Shown here one piece after another: positions 38,401 through 53,400 of a stretch of DNA of 64,000 nucleotides (its first letter is position 1; every line of letters begins with the position of its first letter). The notes under the pieces were generated by a model. The model was not told the origin of the DNA, did not search any database, and saw nothing but the letters and a program-made list of their open reading frames with translations. A program made the position numbers and the translations under genes. The stretch is from Phoronis australis (lineage: Eukaryota; Phoronida; Phoronidae). The stretch spans positions 358,328-422,327 of the forward strand of contig NMRA01000184.1 in NCBI GenBank assembly GCA_002633005.1. Direction: 5' to 3'.

Positions 38401-41400
38401 AGAATGTGAGGCAGAATATGAGTGATGCCAAGACTAACAAGATGTGAAATAGTCTACAGTCCTGGTTATAACTGGTCTGGATTCCACAGCCAATATGCAA
38501 CCATAAATCTAAAGAATGGACCCATTCTAATTGTGGAAAAAAAGAAAAGTTAGAAGAGCTAGATTTTCTACTTCAGATAACTTAATCATCACTAATGGGG
38601 CATTTTATAGAAAACTTCACAAGGTGGTCTGGCCGGGATATCATGTCAAAAAATGTCATACAAAATCAGCACTTGGCAATGATTTAGCCATGGATCACAG
38701 AGTTTGAGGGTATTGCTTTAGACTTTCAACATGCACAAGAGTCATGTCACATTCATGGTCCTAAAAACCCTTTCATACTAATATCGACGTAGGGTGTTGT
38801 GATCAGCACGAACAGTCTACTTCGGTCCTGGATCGAAGTTTACAATGCCAATTAACTTCACAATAAACGGGTGAATTTAACAGCGGAGCATCGAATGAAT
38901 GGTCAACTCCAGCCTCATCAAAAGTTATTACCAAGGGCCACTGCTACGGTAAAAAATTAAAGGCAGTGTTTTCACTACTAATTGCTTATATTTTGCTTGA
39001 GTAATCACCAATGGAATTAGAAATAAGTTTTACACCAATTAGCACATCATGTTCTCAAATTGTCTCATTAAAAATCGCGCAGGGGACAGATGCATAAGCG
39101 CTACCTTACTTCGATGACTGACGTCACCTACCATTTATTTCGATGCAACAACCACCGAAGCTGGTATAAACAATTCAAATAATTTCGCAGCTTACATGAT
39201 GCTCCTCTCAAGGGACTAAGTTAGTATGAAAGGGCAAAAAATACTTGGAAGCGCCACTTGTAAAAAATTTACAAGTACGTTGACAAAAGTCAGTCATCAT
39301 ACCAATGCAATGTTTATGCCACGTTTGTCCAGTGTAAAGGGCAAACGTCTGGGCGAAGCCAAACATCTGAGAATAAATTGGAAATGTAATGGGGAAAAGG
39401 GCAAAGATTGTCAATAGTGAACAATGGGTGAGAATGAACCTCTTAAAACTTCAAGAAGTATAACATTTGGAGATGCCCAGTGCAGACTAAATAAACCATC
39501 CACTTTACAACACTTAAGAGGCCAGGTGATTGAAGATATAAATTTGGAAGTCAATGTGGGTCCACTTTGCAAGATGGCTCCAGGGTATGTGCTAATGTTT
39601 TGACTAGCTGAAAGTTGCTGTCAACAAATATCTGTGGTAAAATTATCACAGTATCGCCTTTCATAATCCTATCACAGTACCAACAACAAAAATAACCCAC
39701 TGATAAGCATATTATATGGAAATGCAAATTCCAAAATCAAAATATTTCTACACCATGCTGGCGAATTAGCAAGTTGCTTGGCAGATTCCCAATTCATCAT
39801 AGAAGTGACAGCATACATTAATGTTGGTCATTGAAGACCTGCACTGATGATTAAATACTAATGCAATTGACTATGTTGGGTAACAGATGACTTGTGATTG
39901 CCACATTCAATGTAATTTGAATTCATTCCCAGAGCTCATAAACCTCACACACTGAAAGAGAGAACCACAAAGAACCACAAGTAACACCCCAGCCATTATT
40001 CCACCTCATGTTAATAATCAGGGCAACTTATGCTAGCTCATCACTCCTGGTTCAGATACCATGACCTGCCCCCTTGGAAGTTTCCTTCAGGCATTTGACA
40101 ACAAAGGACTGTCCCTGCTGCAGAGGAAATGAGCCCAAATTAGCACTTGGACCTGAGAGGTGATCAAGAAAGTAATCAACACCTGTGCAAAAGTGTTAAA
40201 GGACAACAGAGCACAGTGCAAGCAGAGCAGATTCCAAAGAGATCCAAAATGCCTCGGCACTAATGTTACAGAAAGTCAAGTATTGCATTCCCACAGTTCA
40301 CTCATCTTTGGGATGGAGGATGGCAATTATGAACAATTTAACACCAATCTCCTGTCTCTGGTAGATTAAGAATTTAGTTTAATTACAGTGGGACAAAATA
40401 ATAAACACTGTCTGCCCTTTGGAAAATATATGGGGGGGGGAGTCACCTGGGAGAGAGGCAAACACTGTTTGATGTGTAGATTCGTGTAAGCCTGATTTGG
40501 CTATCAAAACAACCTTCTCATAAAAGCTGGCTTTGGAAATCTATAGGCAAACAGCAAGGGCTATTCATCTAAAGGATATTTTCACATGTATTCATAATGG
40601 ATGGAGGTACAGTGTGAAATGCATGAAAAGCAAGGACTGTTATGGAAAGTAGGAGAGGTAAGACAGTCCCAAATAAACACACACTCAAACACAGCCAAAA
40701 GAATTGTATTTGTGCAAAGGGGACATCCAAAATGGCCGCCACAGGAGAGTGTCAGCAGGCACTGACAAATTAAGGAGTAGGTTGATAAAAACTCGTTACT
40801 TATGTTACAGCACTAGTTCAGACAAGTCAGTTTTCCGTATGGACACTAATAGAATTGCGTTTATGCGGGCTGCCAGTTGTTCAGAGACAGTGAGTTTGAC
40901 AGGCAATCATGTCCAAGGATAGAAATAACGAGGACTATTTCAATGGACAAACTTTAGTGAAAAGAAAAAAGTTTGATTGTCATTTGGACATTCATTCATC
41001 TTGTCAAATCAGTACACAACATAGACAGAACACTATCAAATGATATTGTTGACAAAAGGAAGAGACACAAACCTCTCCCAAGCCTGCTAATCTGACTAAG
41101 AGCGCTTGAAATGACATAAGGCCACCTTCCACATGGATTAGGATTTCGGACAAAAAAAGAACAGACATTATTTAATGCTGTCTGAATAAAGCTACACAAA
41201 GCCCAGTGACATGGAGAGGGATTTGCTAAGCCAGGATGAAGTAATAAAATATGGTTTAATCCCTTCAATCCACTAAGAGAGGTAGAAATATTAGACTGGA
41301 GAGTACCATACAAGTGAACAAGCATCACATGGATGGGGTTGAGGAGGGGCTTCAGGCTGGCACCAGGTATGGGAGCTAAACTCCGCTCTTTTAGAACATA

Positions 41401-44400
41401 CATCTTGCATATACTACATAGTTAAGAAAGGGTCTTCCACAGACTGTCACTACTCCAGTGGTGTATGTTGCCTGTAGGAAAAATTCATCATAGAACTTTT
41501 TAAACAACCCTGTGAGAACACAGAAGAGACTTCTACTTCACCCAGTTTCAAGCTCTAGCGGTCAAGCTGGGGGGGTTGAATTATGTTCATGCACAGACAT
41601 TTAGTGACCTCGAAATTTTCTCATGCGAGTCATTTGAAAAATCCCACCAACTTCCTGATTTGACTGCATGATTGTTGTAAACAAAGAATTTATAAAAAAT
41701 GGGGAATTCAACTGCTTAAAAATCTCCATCAACTTTACATGCCAACTGTAGGTGGTGTTGCAGGTTTACACACAAAATACTTTCCATCAAGAAACACAAA
41801 TTTTTTTAAACCATTAGCAATGCTCCGAAAGCTTTACATAAAATCTGCATGTCACTTGATCACAATACAAAAAGACAACACTAACCACCTGTTCTTGATA
41901 ATGAGAAAATAAATGTCATGACAGAATGCAGGTGGATAAGTAAATTGACAATGCAGGCATCAACCTAAAGGTTTGTAGTCACTAACTCAACCAATATCAA
42001 CAATAGGTATTCCAATTGAAATGAACAAAACCTCCCCATGAGTGAACAAGTAAACGATTATTTCAATATGCAGAGCATGCATGCCTTTGGTGTGGACATT
42101 CCAACCACCACAGCAATTAAGGCTGAAGAGATACTCCCTGATAAAGATTTCAATTTGTGCATTATATGGTACTGTAACAGTTTTCCCAGTTAACTGCCTT
42201 CACTTGAAGCAATGTTTTACACACTCAGCAAGTACTCAATTAATAAGAGTCCATTACTGTCTATTACTTGGCGCAGTACAACACATCACATGGGCTGGCT
42301 GGCTAGAGGGCTGTGGTTACTGGTATTTCATTGATTTTCACAAAGTTCTGTCACAAGACATGTGCTAGATGGCAATTATAGTTTAGCCAGTAGGATTAAT
42401 GCCATCCAATAAAGAGTAATTACTCTCCAACATCTGGGAGAAAAAGATACATCTTGGACACAGTTGCCACAATGGACATATGAAGTAGACCACATCCAGT
42501 TGTAAGATACTCGACGCCAGCTTTTCACAACTTTAAAATCATACAGAATGATTTTTATCGATAGCAGAAATCCGCAAAGTGCAGTGACATCTCACCAGTT
42601 GAGAATACAGAATGACGGTTAAGTAAATAAGATTTTTCAATTTTTACACGAGATAAACCAAGCACCAAAAGTTCTTGTGGTAATAATTTTTCAAATTCTG
42701 CAACAAGATGACTTTCATCTGAAAGGGTTTTGTGAAATTGAGGATATTCACAACAATGTAAAGCCTTTGAAAAAAGAACATCTTTGGCAAATTACTAAAC
42801 CGAAAATAGTTAAGACTTTACTATAGGGACATTTTGTAAACTGGTATACTTCTGTGCATTTGCATTTTAAGTGCAATGGTCTTTTACAGAGTCATAAAAA
42901 GTGATGTTCATTGTCATATGACTAAGTCACTTTGAGGCTAACATCTACAGAAATTCAAAATAAAAACTGAAAATTTTTACATTAAACTGCTTTTTCTGAA
43001 AAATTGGGGTTATGTTGATCAAGCTTAATTTGGCAATATAGTTTAGCCTAGATAGCTTCGCATAAAATTTGATTTTTGAGTTTAAACTAAAATGAAGGAG
43101 AAAAAGTGCTTTAGACAGAAATGAAGAATCCAACGTGAGAACGGCCATATTTATTGTTTCGGACACACAATTTTATCAAGATAATTAGACTATTAACGAG
43201 TAAATTTAATTCTTCAAATGGTTTGGAAACTTGAATCGAAACTCAAAGACAAAAAAACAATCATAATTTCTCATGCCCAAGCTACTTCACAGAACAAGTG
43301 TCAATCATAAATCACGACAGAGGGGTGAATATTGTAACCCAAGACCTCTTTTCCTAAGTGATGGCTTTGAAGTAGCAAGGAATGTCCGATAAAGATACCG
43401 TGACACGAAATCTCTGCATGGATCTATTTAATCGAGGAGACATTCTGTCAAATCCAAAACCACTATTGGCCAGTGCGAATGTATCAGCTTTTAATTCGCA
43501 AGCTCCTTTGATGATGCGGAAAGCAATTTTCAGCCAGCCCAGTTCTAATTGTGAAATACGATCAAACTGACACACGCCAGTGATCAACAATGACCGGATC
43601 AAGAACAGCAGTTTGAGGTTCATTTACAAACAGGATTACGGTCAATGGAAATGCAGTATCCACATTTAGTTTGACCTCCATAAACTTGACGTAATAATGG
43701 AGGGAATTAAATTTCGATACAATTGCTCCGAATGCCTCAATCTTTTAGACGAATATTGCCCCATTCCCATCTAAAAGTTATTTTAAAATAATGCCAATTC
43801 CCCTGCTCAGGCTCAAAAATTTCCCTCCAGTGATTAAGAAGTCTCCCAAGGTTAGAACCACTTTTTACTCACACAGACCCTCAGCTTGACAATGTTGGGA
43901 AGAATTTTAACCTTACTAAAAGTCCCCTCTCCGAAGACACAGGCACCTTTGTCCTCACCTGAGGAAGAATGAAGACAACCCTATGCACCATTGGTAACGT
44001 TGACAACGTTCTACATACAGAATTTAAACTAATTTAGTAATGGTCTGATGTAACTTTTCCGAATTTTGATAACCAGTTTTCTCCACTGAATAACGGGCAT
44101 CAAACTGGTTCTCAAAAAACATTATATCAGACCATTGCCCACATAACATAATATATGGTCGTAAACCATGCCCCGATGTAAAAAAAAGCTTTTTCCACAG
44201 GTGTATTTGTTCTTGCATTGTGATACCAAGCGTTCTTTTCCTTTGTTTGAATTGAAATTGGTTATTGGCACCTGAAACAGCCTCATCTGAAGTAGACTAA
44301 CAGTGTCGGTTCTTTTAAGTTCTGATCTAAGAACAGCAAAATCTCACCCATTTCGGACAAAAATAATAGCCATAAGTGCAATGTTTTAATTTATCAAGAT

Positions 44401-47400
44401 ACTGACATTGTTGTGAATGTGATTACCCACTATTTCTTAAATTCCCAAAACCTTGTCTGGCGATAGTGATGGCATAGAGCCTTGAAATGATAAAGCACTT
44501 TTTGGGGGTTGCTGATGTTTTAAGAAAAAATGGGGAAATTTTCCCCTTGTCTGTAACACTGAGTCCAAAACTGAAGAAATTTTACCACAATGAAAAATGT
44601 GACCAGGAACATCTACAGTAAGTGGCTTAATTCAACAGTTGGCCTTTTTGACCAAAGGCTTGGGTTTATTGCATCTTTTAAACGGTTTTACACCAGGTGT
44701 ACAACATATCATGACACCCAAACAGTAAGCTGCTAACTATTTTGCAAAAATTTCAAAGTAACTAGATACAGGCTTATGTTTATAAGGGGGGCTTATCGAA
44801 ATTTAATTTCAGCGATGACAGTTCCTGTAACAACTTAAGACATTTCTCCACAAACTCAAAACCTTTCCATTACCGGCTACACCTGAATACGGAAATCCAA
44901 TACGAGAACAGACGATGGGACAATGGAATGCCATTAACTAGCACAAAGGCAGCCCAACTCTCGGGAGAAAAAGCACAACTGGCTTTTCTAAAACGGGTGA
45001 AATGGATCCACGGTTTAGCGACATCGATTATCTGACTGCCCCTGCTCAACAATTACAGACGAGCTACAGCAAACAAAGGGGGAGACAAATCAGACAACAG
45101 AAAATGGAGACAGCAGACCTCGATTTTGGACCACGTCGGTTCATATGGCACAGACTGGGCCAAAACTGAAACCACAGTGTTGCCTTAAAATGCCTGTAAG
45201 TTGATAGGAAAATGCGCCACAATGAGATGATAAATGGAAGGATTAATTTCTAACAAAATATTCTCCTGTGACAACACAACAGGTAGTCGACTTCATTACC
45301 ACAAGTTGTCTTCATGACCACAAGCAGCACTCAGGGTTTAACAAATTATGAAATTCAAGCTAATGCACTGTTCAGTTTTCAGCTCAGTTGTCTGAAGATT
45401 CAGTCAAAACTAATTTCCTTCAGGATAATAATGATACCACAAAACCGACATTAGCATTTAGCGATAAACTTAATTTCACACAAAGATTTTTTCCAGTCTC
45501 ATGACTCAGCTGAACTGCTAAGACCACAAGTATCAATTATTAGTATTAATGTGATGTGAATTTTCAAACTTCCTAGCTAGAAAAATACTCAGTTTTCCTC
45601 GCGTCTCAACCACTTTGTTAGCCTCCAATTCATACAAATGTGAACCACTGAAACTATAATGTTGTAGAACATTTCGTCAAAGTGAAGTCCATCCCAAAAC
45701 CGGCATAAAGTGGGCAGTTCTTGGACGGACAGTTTGTAACAGTTTGGCTAACTTGGCCAGTTCTTGGACGGACAGTTTGTAACAGTTTGGCTAACTTGGC
45801 CAATTAGGGTGTCAAAAGTGCCTAATACAAACAGTCACAACAGTGCTAAGACATATGTGTACTAGCAAGGCGTCAGTAAGGATTTGAGACAGTATCTGAC
45901 AGCTTTGTGCACCCCTGCAATGAATACATCTCGTACCTGGGACAAGACAGTAGAGAGACTGTGTCATATTTTAAAAAAAAATAATTGTCTCTCGCTGCAT
46001 TTCTGATAGGCACAAAGTTGCTGTCATAGACTGTGGGATATAGTGAATTAATCATAGGCGACAAGGCCTGGACTAATTGAAGAGACTAATTTTGATATCT
46101 GATGACACGATGACTGTGACCTGCTGGTGCCACAGACAGTTGCTACCCAACATTTAACCAAGTTGTTTTCCAAGGATCCAAAAAGTTAAAATTTTGATAC
46201 ACATTGTGTCACAAGTCAACACAGAGACTTCTGCATCATATAACAATACCACATTGCCTTGAGACAACTTAATATAACAAGTTCATGATGATAAACAGTG
46301 AAAAGCAAGATGAAAATCAAGGTGAAAAGCAATGCGCTGGACTTGAGTGACTAGCAAATAATCAGACACTTCCCCCCAGGCCATCTTGCTTGTGACAAGT
46401 TCTGGCACATGATTACCAATCAACCAATAGAACAGAAAGGTCGTAACCCCATCTGGAGGGCCCCCAAGGGAATTACATAAGAGGCCCTCCTGGTGTCAAA
46501 AGTTTGATTAAGGCCTTCAAGGAGAACCCTGTAATTATAGTTAAAGACTGTCCAGCTAAAGCCCACCTAAGCATAATTGCCTGTGATCAGCAAAATAGAT
46601 AAATTGCAGAGGGTTTAAAATGTGATAAATGCAGTGCAAAAGCCAAAATTGACTACAAGAGTCTGAACAGCTGGGTTTAAGCACACTAGTTGTCAGGAAT
46701 CCAGATTCTAGTCATGAACCGCTCCTGTAGGTAGACTTGTAAGTTTACCGTAACGACAAGGCGATAAATTCAGAACCTTTATGTGCCAAAAAATACATGG
46801 GACTGGATGTTAACAAAATTATGAAAATCTTGTCAACACTAGAAACTTGAAACTAACCAGAACAGACCAATACAATTTCAACACAGAGGCAATACTTTTT
46901 TGGTAACCCAACGGGGTGCCTGTCTCCACTGGGTCATCACAGTACATCAGACCCATGTCATCTCATTTTTTCTTGCCATACAAACAAATTCCTGCCAGTA
47001 TCCCACTGGGTCAGTCAGAGTCGGGTTGCTAGCTTGTCAGAGATACTCTGACAAAACAATGAAGCACTCCACACAGGCAAGGCCGCACAGCAAGAGAAAA
47101 GGCTAAGTGAAAAACGAGAATGAACTGCAAGACATTGCCCAGATTCCAAGGAGGTTTCGCAGATTGTTTCATTCTGATGCAGGGTTAGGCCATCACCAAC
47201 ATTGAATTGGAATTTAATTTGAGTTTATTACAGCCTTTAGGGACTAAGGGAGACTGGTGACAAAGAGAGGAATAGACTCCACTGAACAGGCCAATCAATG
47301 TCTATACAATAAAAGAGTTCAATAAAGAGCATAAATGTTTGTCAGCCTCAAGGCCCTTTCATACTAACATCGATGCCTCCATGTTTTGTGGAGTTGCAGT

Positions 47401-50400
47401 CAGTGTGAACGGTTAACTTTGGTCCAGGATAGAAGTTAACAGTGTCAGTTAACTTTGCAGTGAACAGGTGGATTTAATAGTGGAGCATCGACGGTTAACT
47501 TCGGTCTCACTGCAGTTATCGCTAGGGGCCACTGTTATAGTCAACAATTAAAGGGCAGAGTCGTTGCTAATAGTTGCTTACATTTTGCTTGAACATCACC
47601 AATCAAATTAGAAAAAAGTTTGATGTCAATTAGCAAATGTATATGTTCTCAAATTGTCACATTAAAAAATCTTAGTATGGATGGGATGCATCAGCGCTAT
47701 CTTAAGATTACTTCGATGACAACTGCGTGACCTATCGTTTACTTCAATGCTGTTAACTACCAAAGCTGGTATGAACGATTCAAATAACTTTGCAGTTTAC
47801 GACGACGACACTTCACTCATACCAAAATAAAGTTAGTACGAAAGGGCATTCAGGTCCAACTGAGAGCAAGACAAGGAAAACATCTCTGGTTAGTGGGAAT
47901 TTATTACTAACAGATCGCTAATAGAGTTGGCTTCCATTTCATCACATTCTACCTGAACAATTAATGAGTGCATTGAAACCTGAATACCTGAATCGGCTTA
48001 ATTAAGCAAATATTTTTGCTCCACTGCTTGCGAGTACCAAGATTGAACATATTGTCAGTTCAGTCAGGGGTGAATTCATTGACTTCAATTCTTTTGCAGC
48101 ACTAATTATTTAAGTGCAAGTTTTCCTGAGGGCACATAATGAGAAACAAAAGGGCCAGAAGTAATAGAGTTGTTTGGTTGGAAAAAAGACCACAGAGTTC
48201 CTGTACTCAACATTACTGGCACATAACAATAGACTACAATATAAAGGATTTCCGACAACCATGCTCAAGAATATTTGCTCACCAATTTGTGCCTACTTGA
48301 GCACTTATGGACATCTTTGGAGTTACGTAGTGCGTCAGTTAAATTTGCTGGACCTAGTAATTGCTCTCACACGACAGGTAATTGCTAGCATGCATTGATT
48401 TTTCTTGCAAGAAGATGGAAACAACAACAGACGCCAAAAAGCAGTTAACGAACCAGCGGGAGAAGCAGAAACTAGACAGAGAATCCTACGCTAGTGCAAT
48501 GTTCACACTAGTGCAATGTTCACGAGGACCACAAATTTTAGAATATTAACTTCTCATATTTGGATGTTGATAAAAACTGACTTTGGCAATGCAGTTATGG
48601 CTAAGAGGATTAGCACAGCATGTGACAATGCGTTCAGACCATTTGGTCAGGTCATTGCTTCTATATAACACCAGATAAGTAGAACTAAACGAGCGTCGTT
48701 TTAGACTGTGATTTCTAGCAAGAACACTGGATTATGGACAATAATCGTCTTAATGGAAACGTTTATCATCAACGCATATCAGAAAAACAAGACATGAACA
48801 TTTAACTGAATCCCTTCCGTACACAATTCGATGATAAGACACTGATGTTTCCTTGTCATCTCCTTTCAGACACCAAGTTTCTAGACTAGCAAATGTTTAT
48901 CCAGCACTCCAAAGTAATGTGGGGCAAGAAGACAAATACTTAAAGGAACATCATTGGTTTTATGGCCAAAAAAATGCAACTTCAGCTTATTGTTGAAAGG
49001 GGGAGACTTTTTGAAGTTATTGGCTTTGACCAGAACTATAAAACACCAACACTTATTGTTTTAGTGATTTGATTACAAATCACCAACTCTCGCCATTCTC
49101 TTCCAGAAATTCACTGAAATCAAAGCTGGAGAGTTTACCAGTTACATCCGTTTAAAATGCTGCTCTGTCAGTAAAGTGTTTGGCTGCAATGCAAGAATTT
49201 CAGGTTTGATTCTGCGCTACGGCTGATTTTAGAAAAAATATCTGGCTGATAATGTCATCTTGACCATTACATAAATGTACGAATATAAACAACTGGGAGA
49301 GAATTTAATATCTTTGTGTTCTGGTACCATCTTTCTGCAATAGCTTCTGGACTGGGAAACACATCTTTATCATTTAAGACAGGGAAAACTGACCCCATTT
49401 AGAATCTGTTCAAATGAACACCAGGAACTGGAAGTATTTACAGATGTTGTTTAAGTAAAGAATCTAAACTCTTTTTTTACAACCGAATTCAAAAGACTGT
49501 AAGTGTTTAGTCAGAATGAACTTAATTGCGCGTCAGTCAAATTAGGCTCCACGTTGTCTAAACTACGCTTTTTACACACATTGGCAGAAAGGTTCAATTA
49601 CAACACCTACGTGAGGTTATGCATTTTGTATGCCTTCGTAAAACAGGATTGAAACCTTAAACCACAGGTGTCTCAAATGTTTTAACTCCACGTGAGTTGA
49701 GAAATATTTTTTGAACAGCAGAGTGAAGGTCTTTTCACAGCAAACTGACTCCGGTAGCAGAGAAGCGTCGATGAAAACAGCAAAGATAGTGGAGTCTTTC
49801 ACAACAGCTTTGGTAGTCAGGAGCCACTGAAGTTATTGCAATTAGTTGTGCGGGTCATAAAAGTTATGATGTTCCAAAAATTTATGAAGGCATAAATTGT
49901 TAAATTTGAAATACTGTATGCCATAGAATAAATGAAACGTAATGCATACAGTGGTAGAACGGTGAATATTTTTAAAAAATATATTACGAAATAATACACC
50001 ATGTGCTGATATGGTCAGCAAAATCTGCCGTTAACTGCGACACAGAAGTGTCAACACTCCACTGTTAAATCCACCCCCCTCGATATGTTGGCATTTGAAA
50101 GGCACGAGAGGAAGTAATATTTCCAATAGAAATGTTATACTCACCGAATCTGTGGTCGTGCCTGAGACGGAATATGTTTGCCACCTTAGAGAGGCAGCCT
50201 TTGTAGTATCAGTAAGGTTTACTGAAAGAAAATGATATCGTTCATCAATATCGAGTTGGACAGTAATATCAACAGCAACCAGTAATAGTTCTAAGAAAAT
50301 AATTTGATCAAGTTCTAACACATAAATAGAAAGTGTTAAATGCTTACACCATGGTTAATATTTGGACATTTTTATCTATTTATGACATAGAATGGTGATA

Positions 50401-53400
50401 AAAGGTAACTCGCAACAAAAATTCAAAAAACAAGAGAAAAGCTGTTCTTCATGTTCCACTTTGCAAACAGGAACCTGAGGTGTTAAAATTGGACAAACCT
50501 GTAAGACCACCATAGCCATTACACAACTGTGTTTGTTTTCATAAGAAATTAACAACCTTTTTCACTGAAAATGTTAGCAAACATTTTGGCTTGATATAAT
50601 GGGGAAGAAGGAGTCCATTATTCTACCTGTATACAAAATGAGACCATTAAGTGGCATGAATTGCGCTCATTTAGACATGAACAAGAAAATGTTGTTCAAA
50701 ACTTAGGGAACTTCATTCATCATAAGACTTCGTATAGGCGGTCTTTCAGAATGTCTGATGGACTAAAATCTTGGTGAATGACAACAGTATAAAGGAATGG
50801 TTTTATTAGTGGACCCTGCCATTATTTCATAACTACATTAGCAAATCTAATGGGTCTATCAACTACTATACTGCAAGCCATTTAATATTGTTTAAGTTGG
50901 ACAGAAATCATAATACTTCTCTAGAGCTATTTTTCTATAGCCTTATGTGCCATGTTCACTGTTTGGTTAAAGCAAAGAAAATACCAGCTACCTCTGCCAT
51001 TTCTATACCTCTATTCAGAGCATAGCCAGCACACCCAAAACAAACACAGGCAACCCATTAGGTATGCATAGGCAGAATAAAAGGCCAGCCAACTCCAGGT
51101 AACAGCCCCCTGTGGCAGGCACATCAGGTGGCCAGAGACAAAACTCATTTCATAATGAACAAAAAGGAGTAATCAAGACAAAATGTTAAGCGCTGTGTTT
51201 ATGACACTCAGATGCTTGGCTGAGGCATTCGTGTCATCTAAACCACTAACAGTTTAAAATCAGTCATTGTTCGTCGATGCTTTTTCTATGTTATTTATAA
51301 CTAATTGCTAAATTGTGATCCAAACTTTCAAAGAACAAAACTCTCATTTACAACACATCATCAGCCATGCAGCCTCCTGCTTTATCTGATGTTTCCTGGT
51401 TTCTCTAGATTTTTTAGATTTTGCTGAAGCAAGAATGCGCGATCTCACTCAGCCATACAGGCTCCAGGGTTATCTGAAGTTACATGGTTTCTTTAGATTT
51501 TTAGATTTGCTAATGGGGGACTGTGAGTTACTACTCAAAGCTGTGTAATCTGTAGTCTTTGGTTCAAGGAGCTAAAACATGTAAACATGGTATTTAAACC
51601 TGAATTCACTGGTCAGAAATCAATGGCAGGTAATCTGGGAAATCCTCTGCACCAGCTGCAGTAGGAGTTCACAATACATTCATAATTCATCCCTGGTTGC
51701 TTTGAAGTATAATTGCTGGCAGGAACACTTGAATGCCTTCACTGGGTGGCAGGCTTAGCTGGTTGTAGGTTAATCAGTTCCCACAAAGAGGCCTGGTGAG
51801 TAATACTGTACTCAACAGAGGGGGAGTCCTTCTAAGTCCCCTATTGTGTTGATGAGGGCAGGGGTGTACCAGTGACCTTTCACTGAGGAATTAGGTAGAC
51901 AAAAACCCAGCAGGACAGGCTAATCTCCTCAGCCTACTCAGGAACAAGGCAGTTAGTCTGTCCCAGGTGATTATGCACTGTGGATTGGAACAGCTTACTT
52001 CAAGAGGCAAGCTGCTCTAATAAATGAGCAGATTTCAGATAAAACTTGATTAAACAAAGTATCCAATTAAAAGCTGCACACATTCATTTCGCAGTAAATT
52101 AATTTGAAATCATACTGACCAGACATGGTTTGGTATTTGCTGCTTAATAGACAACTGACCACACTTGACCACAAGGTTTGTTTTAGGTGGAAAATGTCAG
52201 TGCTGTGTTACTAAACCAGCCCAAGAACTATGAAAGTGATCCAAGAATAATATCGATGTTGGCCTATTGTTCTCAAATTTGAACTGAGAGGTTGATTTAG
52301 GAGTCCTTATTAACTTCCAGCTGGGTGGCTCTGATTACCCCCATGTGCTGCTATCACCTTCTGAGAAATAGGCTTACAGGGAATCTAATTTAGAAATCAA
52401 CAGGACATGAAACTTGGCAAACACCAAAAACAAGTCAACACTTGCCAGCAGTCTTGTGAGCAAAAGCAGGAAGTTGAGTAGATAAGACCTCACTGGTGGA
52501 AGATTCTTAAAATTCAGTGACTGAAAGCCATGACTGAACTCAACTGGTGACTTCAACTGGCATTCTTTCAGAAACGTAATAAATGCGCTCTTTACGAAAT
52601 TCAAACCCTTTGACTTCTACAGGTCTCTTAATCAGGATTAAGGATAACAATGCGCGACTTGAGCACTCTTGTCAAGGCACTGTTTGCCAACATTTATTAA
52701 GGTTTGAACTAATATTAAACTAGGCTGATTTACAATGTTACAATGGAGAATTACCCCCTGAAGATCATAAATTTCAAACAACTTCTTATCACCGTTTAAA
52801 CACGCCTATCCAAACCTTTCTTTCAACTCGACACAACGCAGGAGGAATATCGCCCCAATTAATTACGACTCATTAAAATTATGTATCACAGATAGGCCTT
52901 CGCGGGTTTCTCAGATACTCCCAATAACACCTGTACAGAAAAGCTTATCATGGGAATTTCTGTTTACCCCCATAGCTTTACATCATACACATAATATTCT
53001 TGTGTACAAATAAAGATAAGAACTACATAGACCTACTGTGCCCTGCAGACAACCCACTGCTCAAACAGCAAATCACCCCTGTGATGATGGGTCATTATAA
53101 AGCCTAAGAGAAGATTAATATATTTGAAATTCCATTAAAACCAAATGAATATGCAATAAAATCTAATTTGTCAGTCACCACACATGGTGAGCTCTATGTT
53201 GAAGAGTTACTTAAAGTTTTAGACTCAACTGGTGACTGAAAATGAGAAACAATTTTTTGGACATTTTCTTTCAAATAGCAGGAGTGATTTTTCACTATTG
53301 AAAATTTCAACTGAGAAACAAAAATATCTGACTGTATACGTGAACTAAACTATAAGCAATTTAATAACACATAACTAATAAATTGAGTAAATTCATAGTC

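Larger units (their letters stand above)
36463..50144. other. Eph intron 2 (13.7 kb): repeats, no gene
   Basis: This is the largest intron. It holds the duplicated block with a single-N join, inverted-repeat transposons at 38768-39234 and 47353-47847, a tRNA-like sequence at 49159-49222, and 43-bp and 17-bp tandem duplications. There is also a run of ten G at 40432-40441. No exon-like open frame stood out; the longest frame (40996-41403, minus) has no recognisable domain. Confidence 0.65.

Noticed and set aside
40996-41403. 135-codon minus-strand open frame in Eph intron 2
   Set aside because: It has no domain, no splice partners and a low-complexity hydrophobic composition; it looks like chance.
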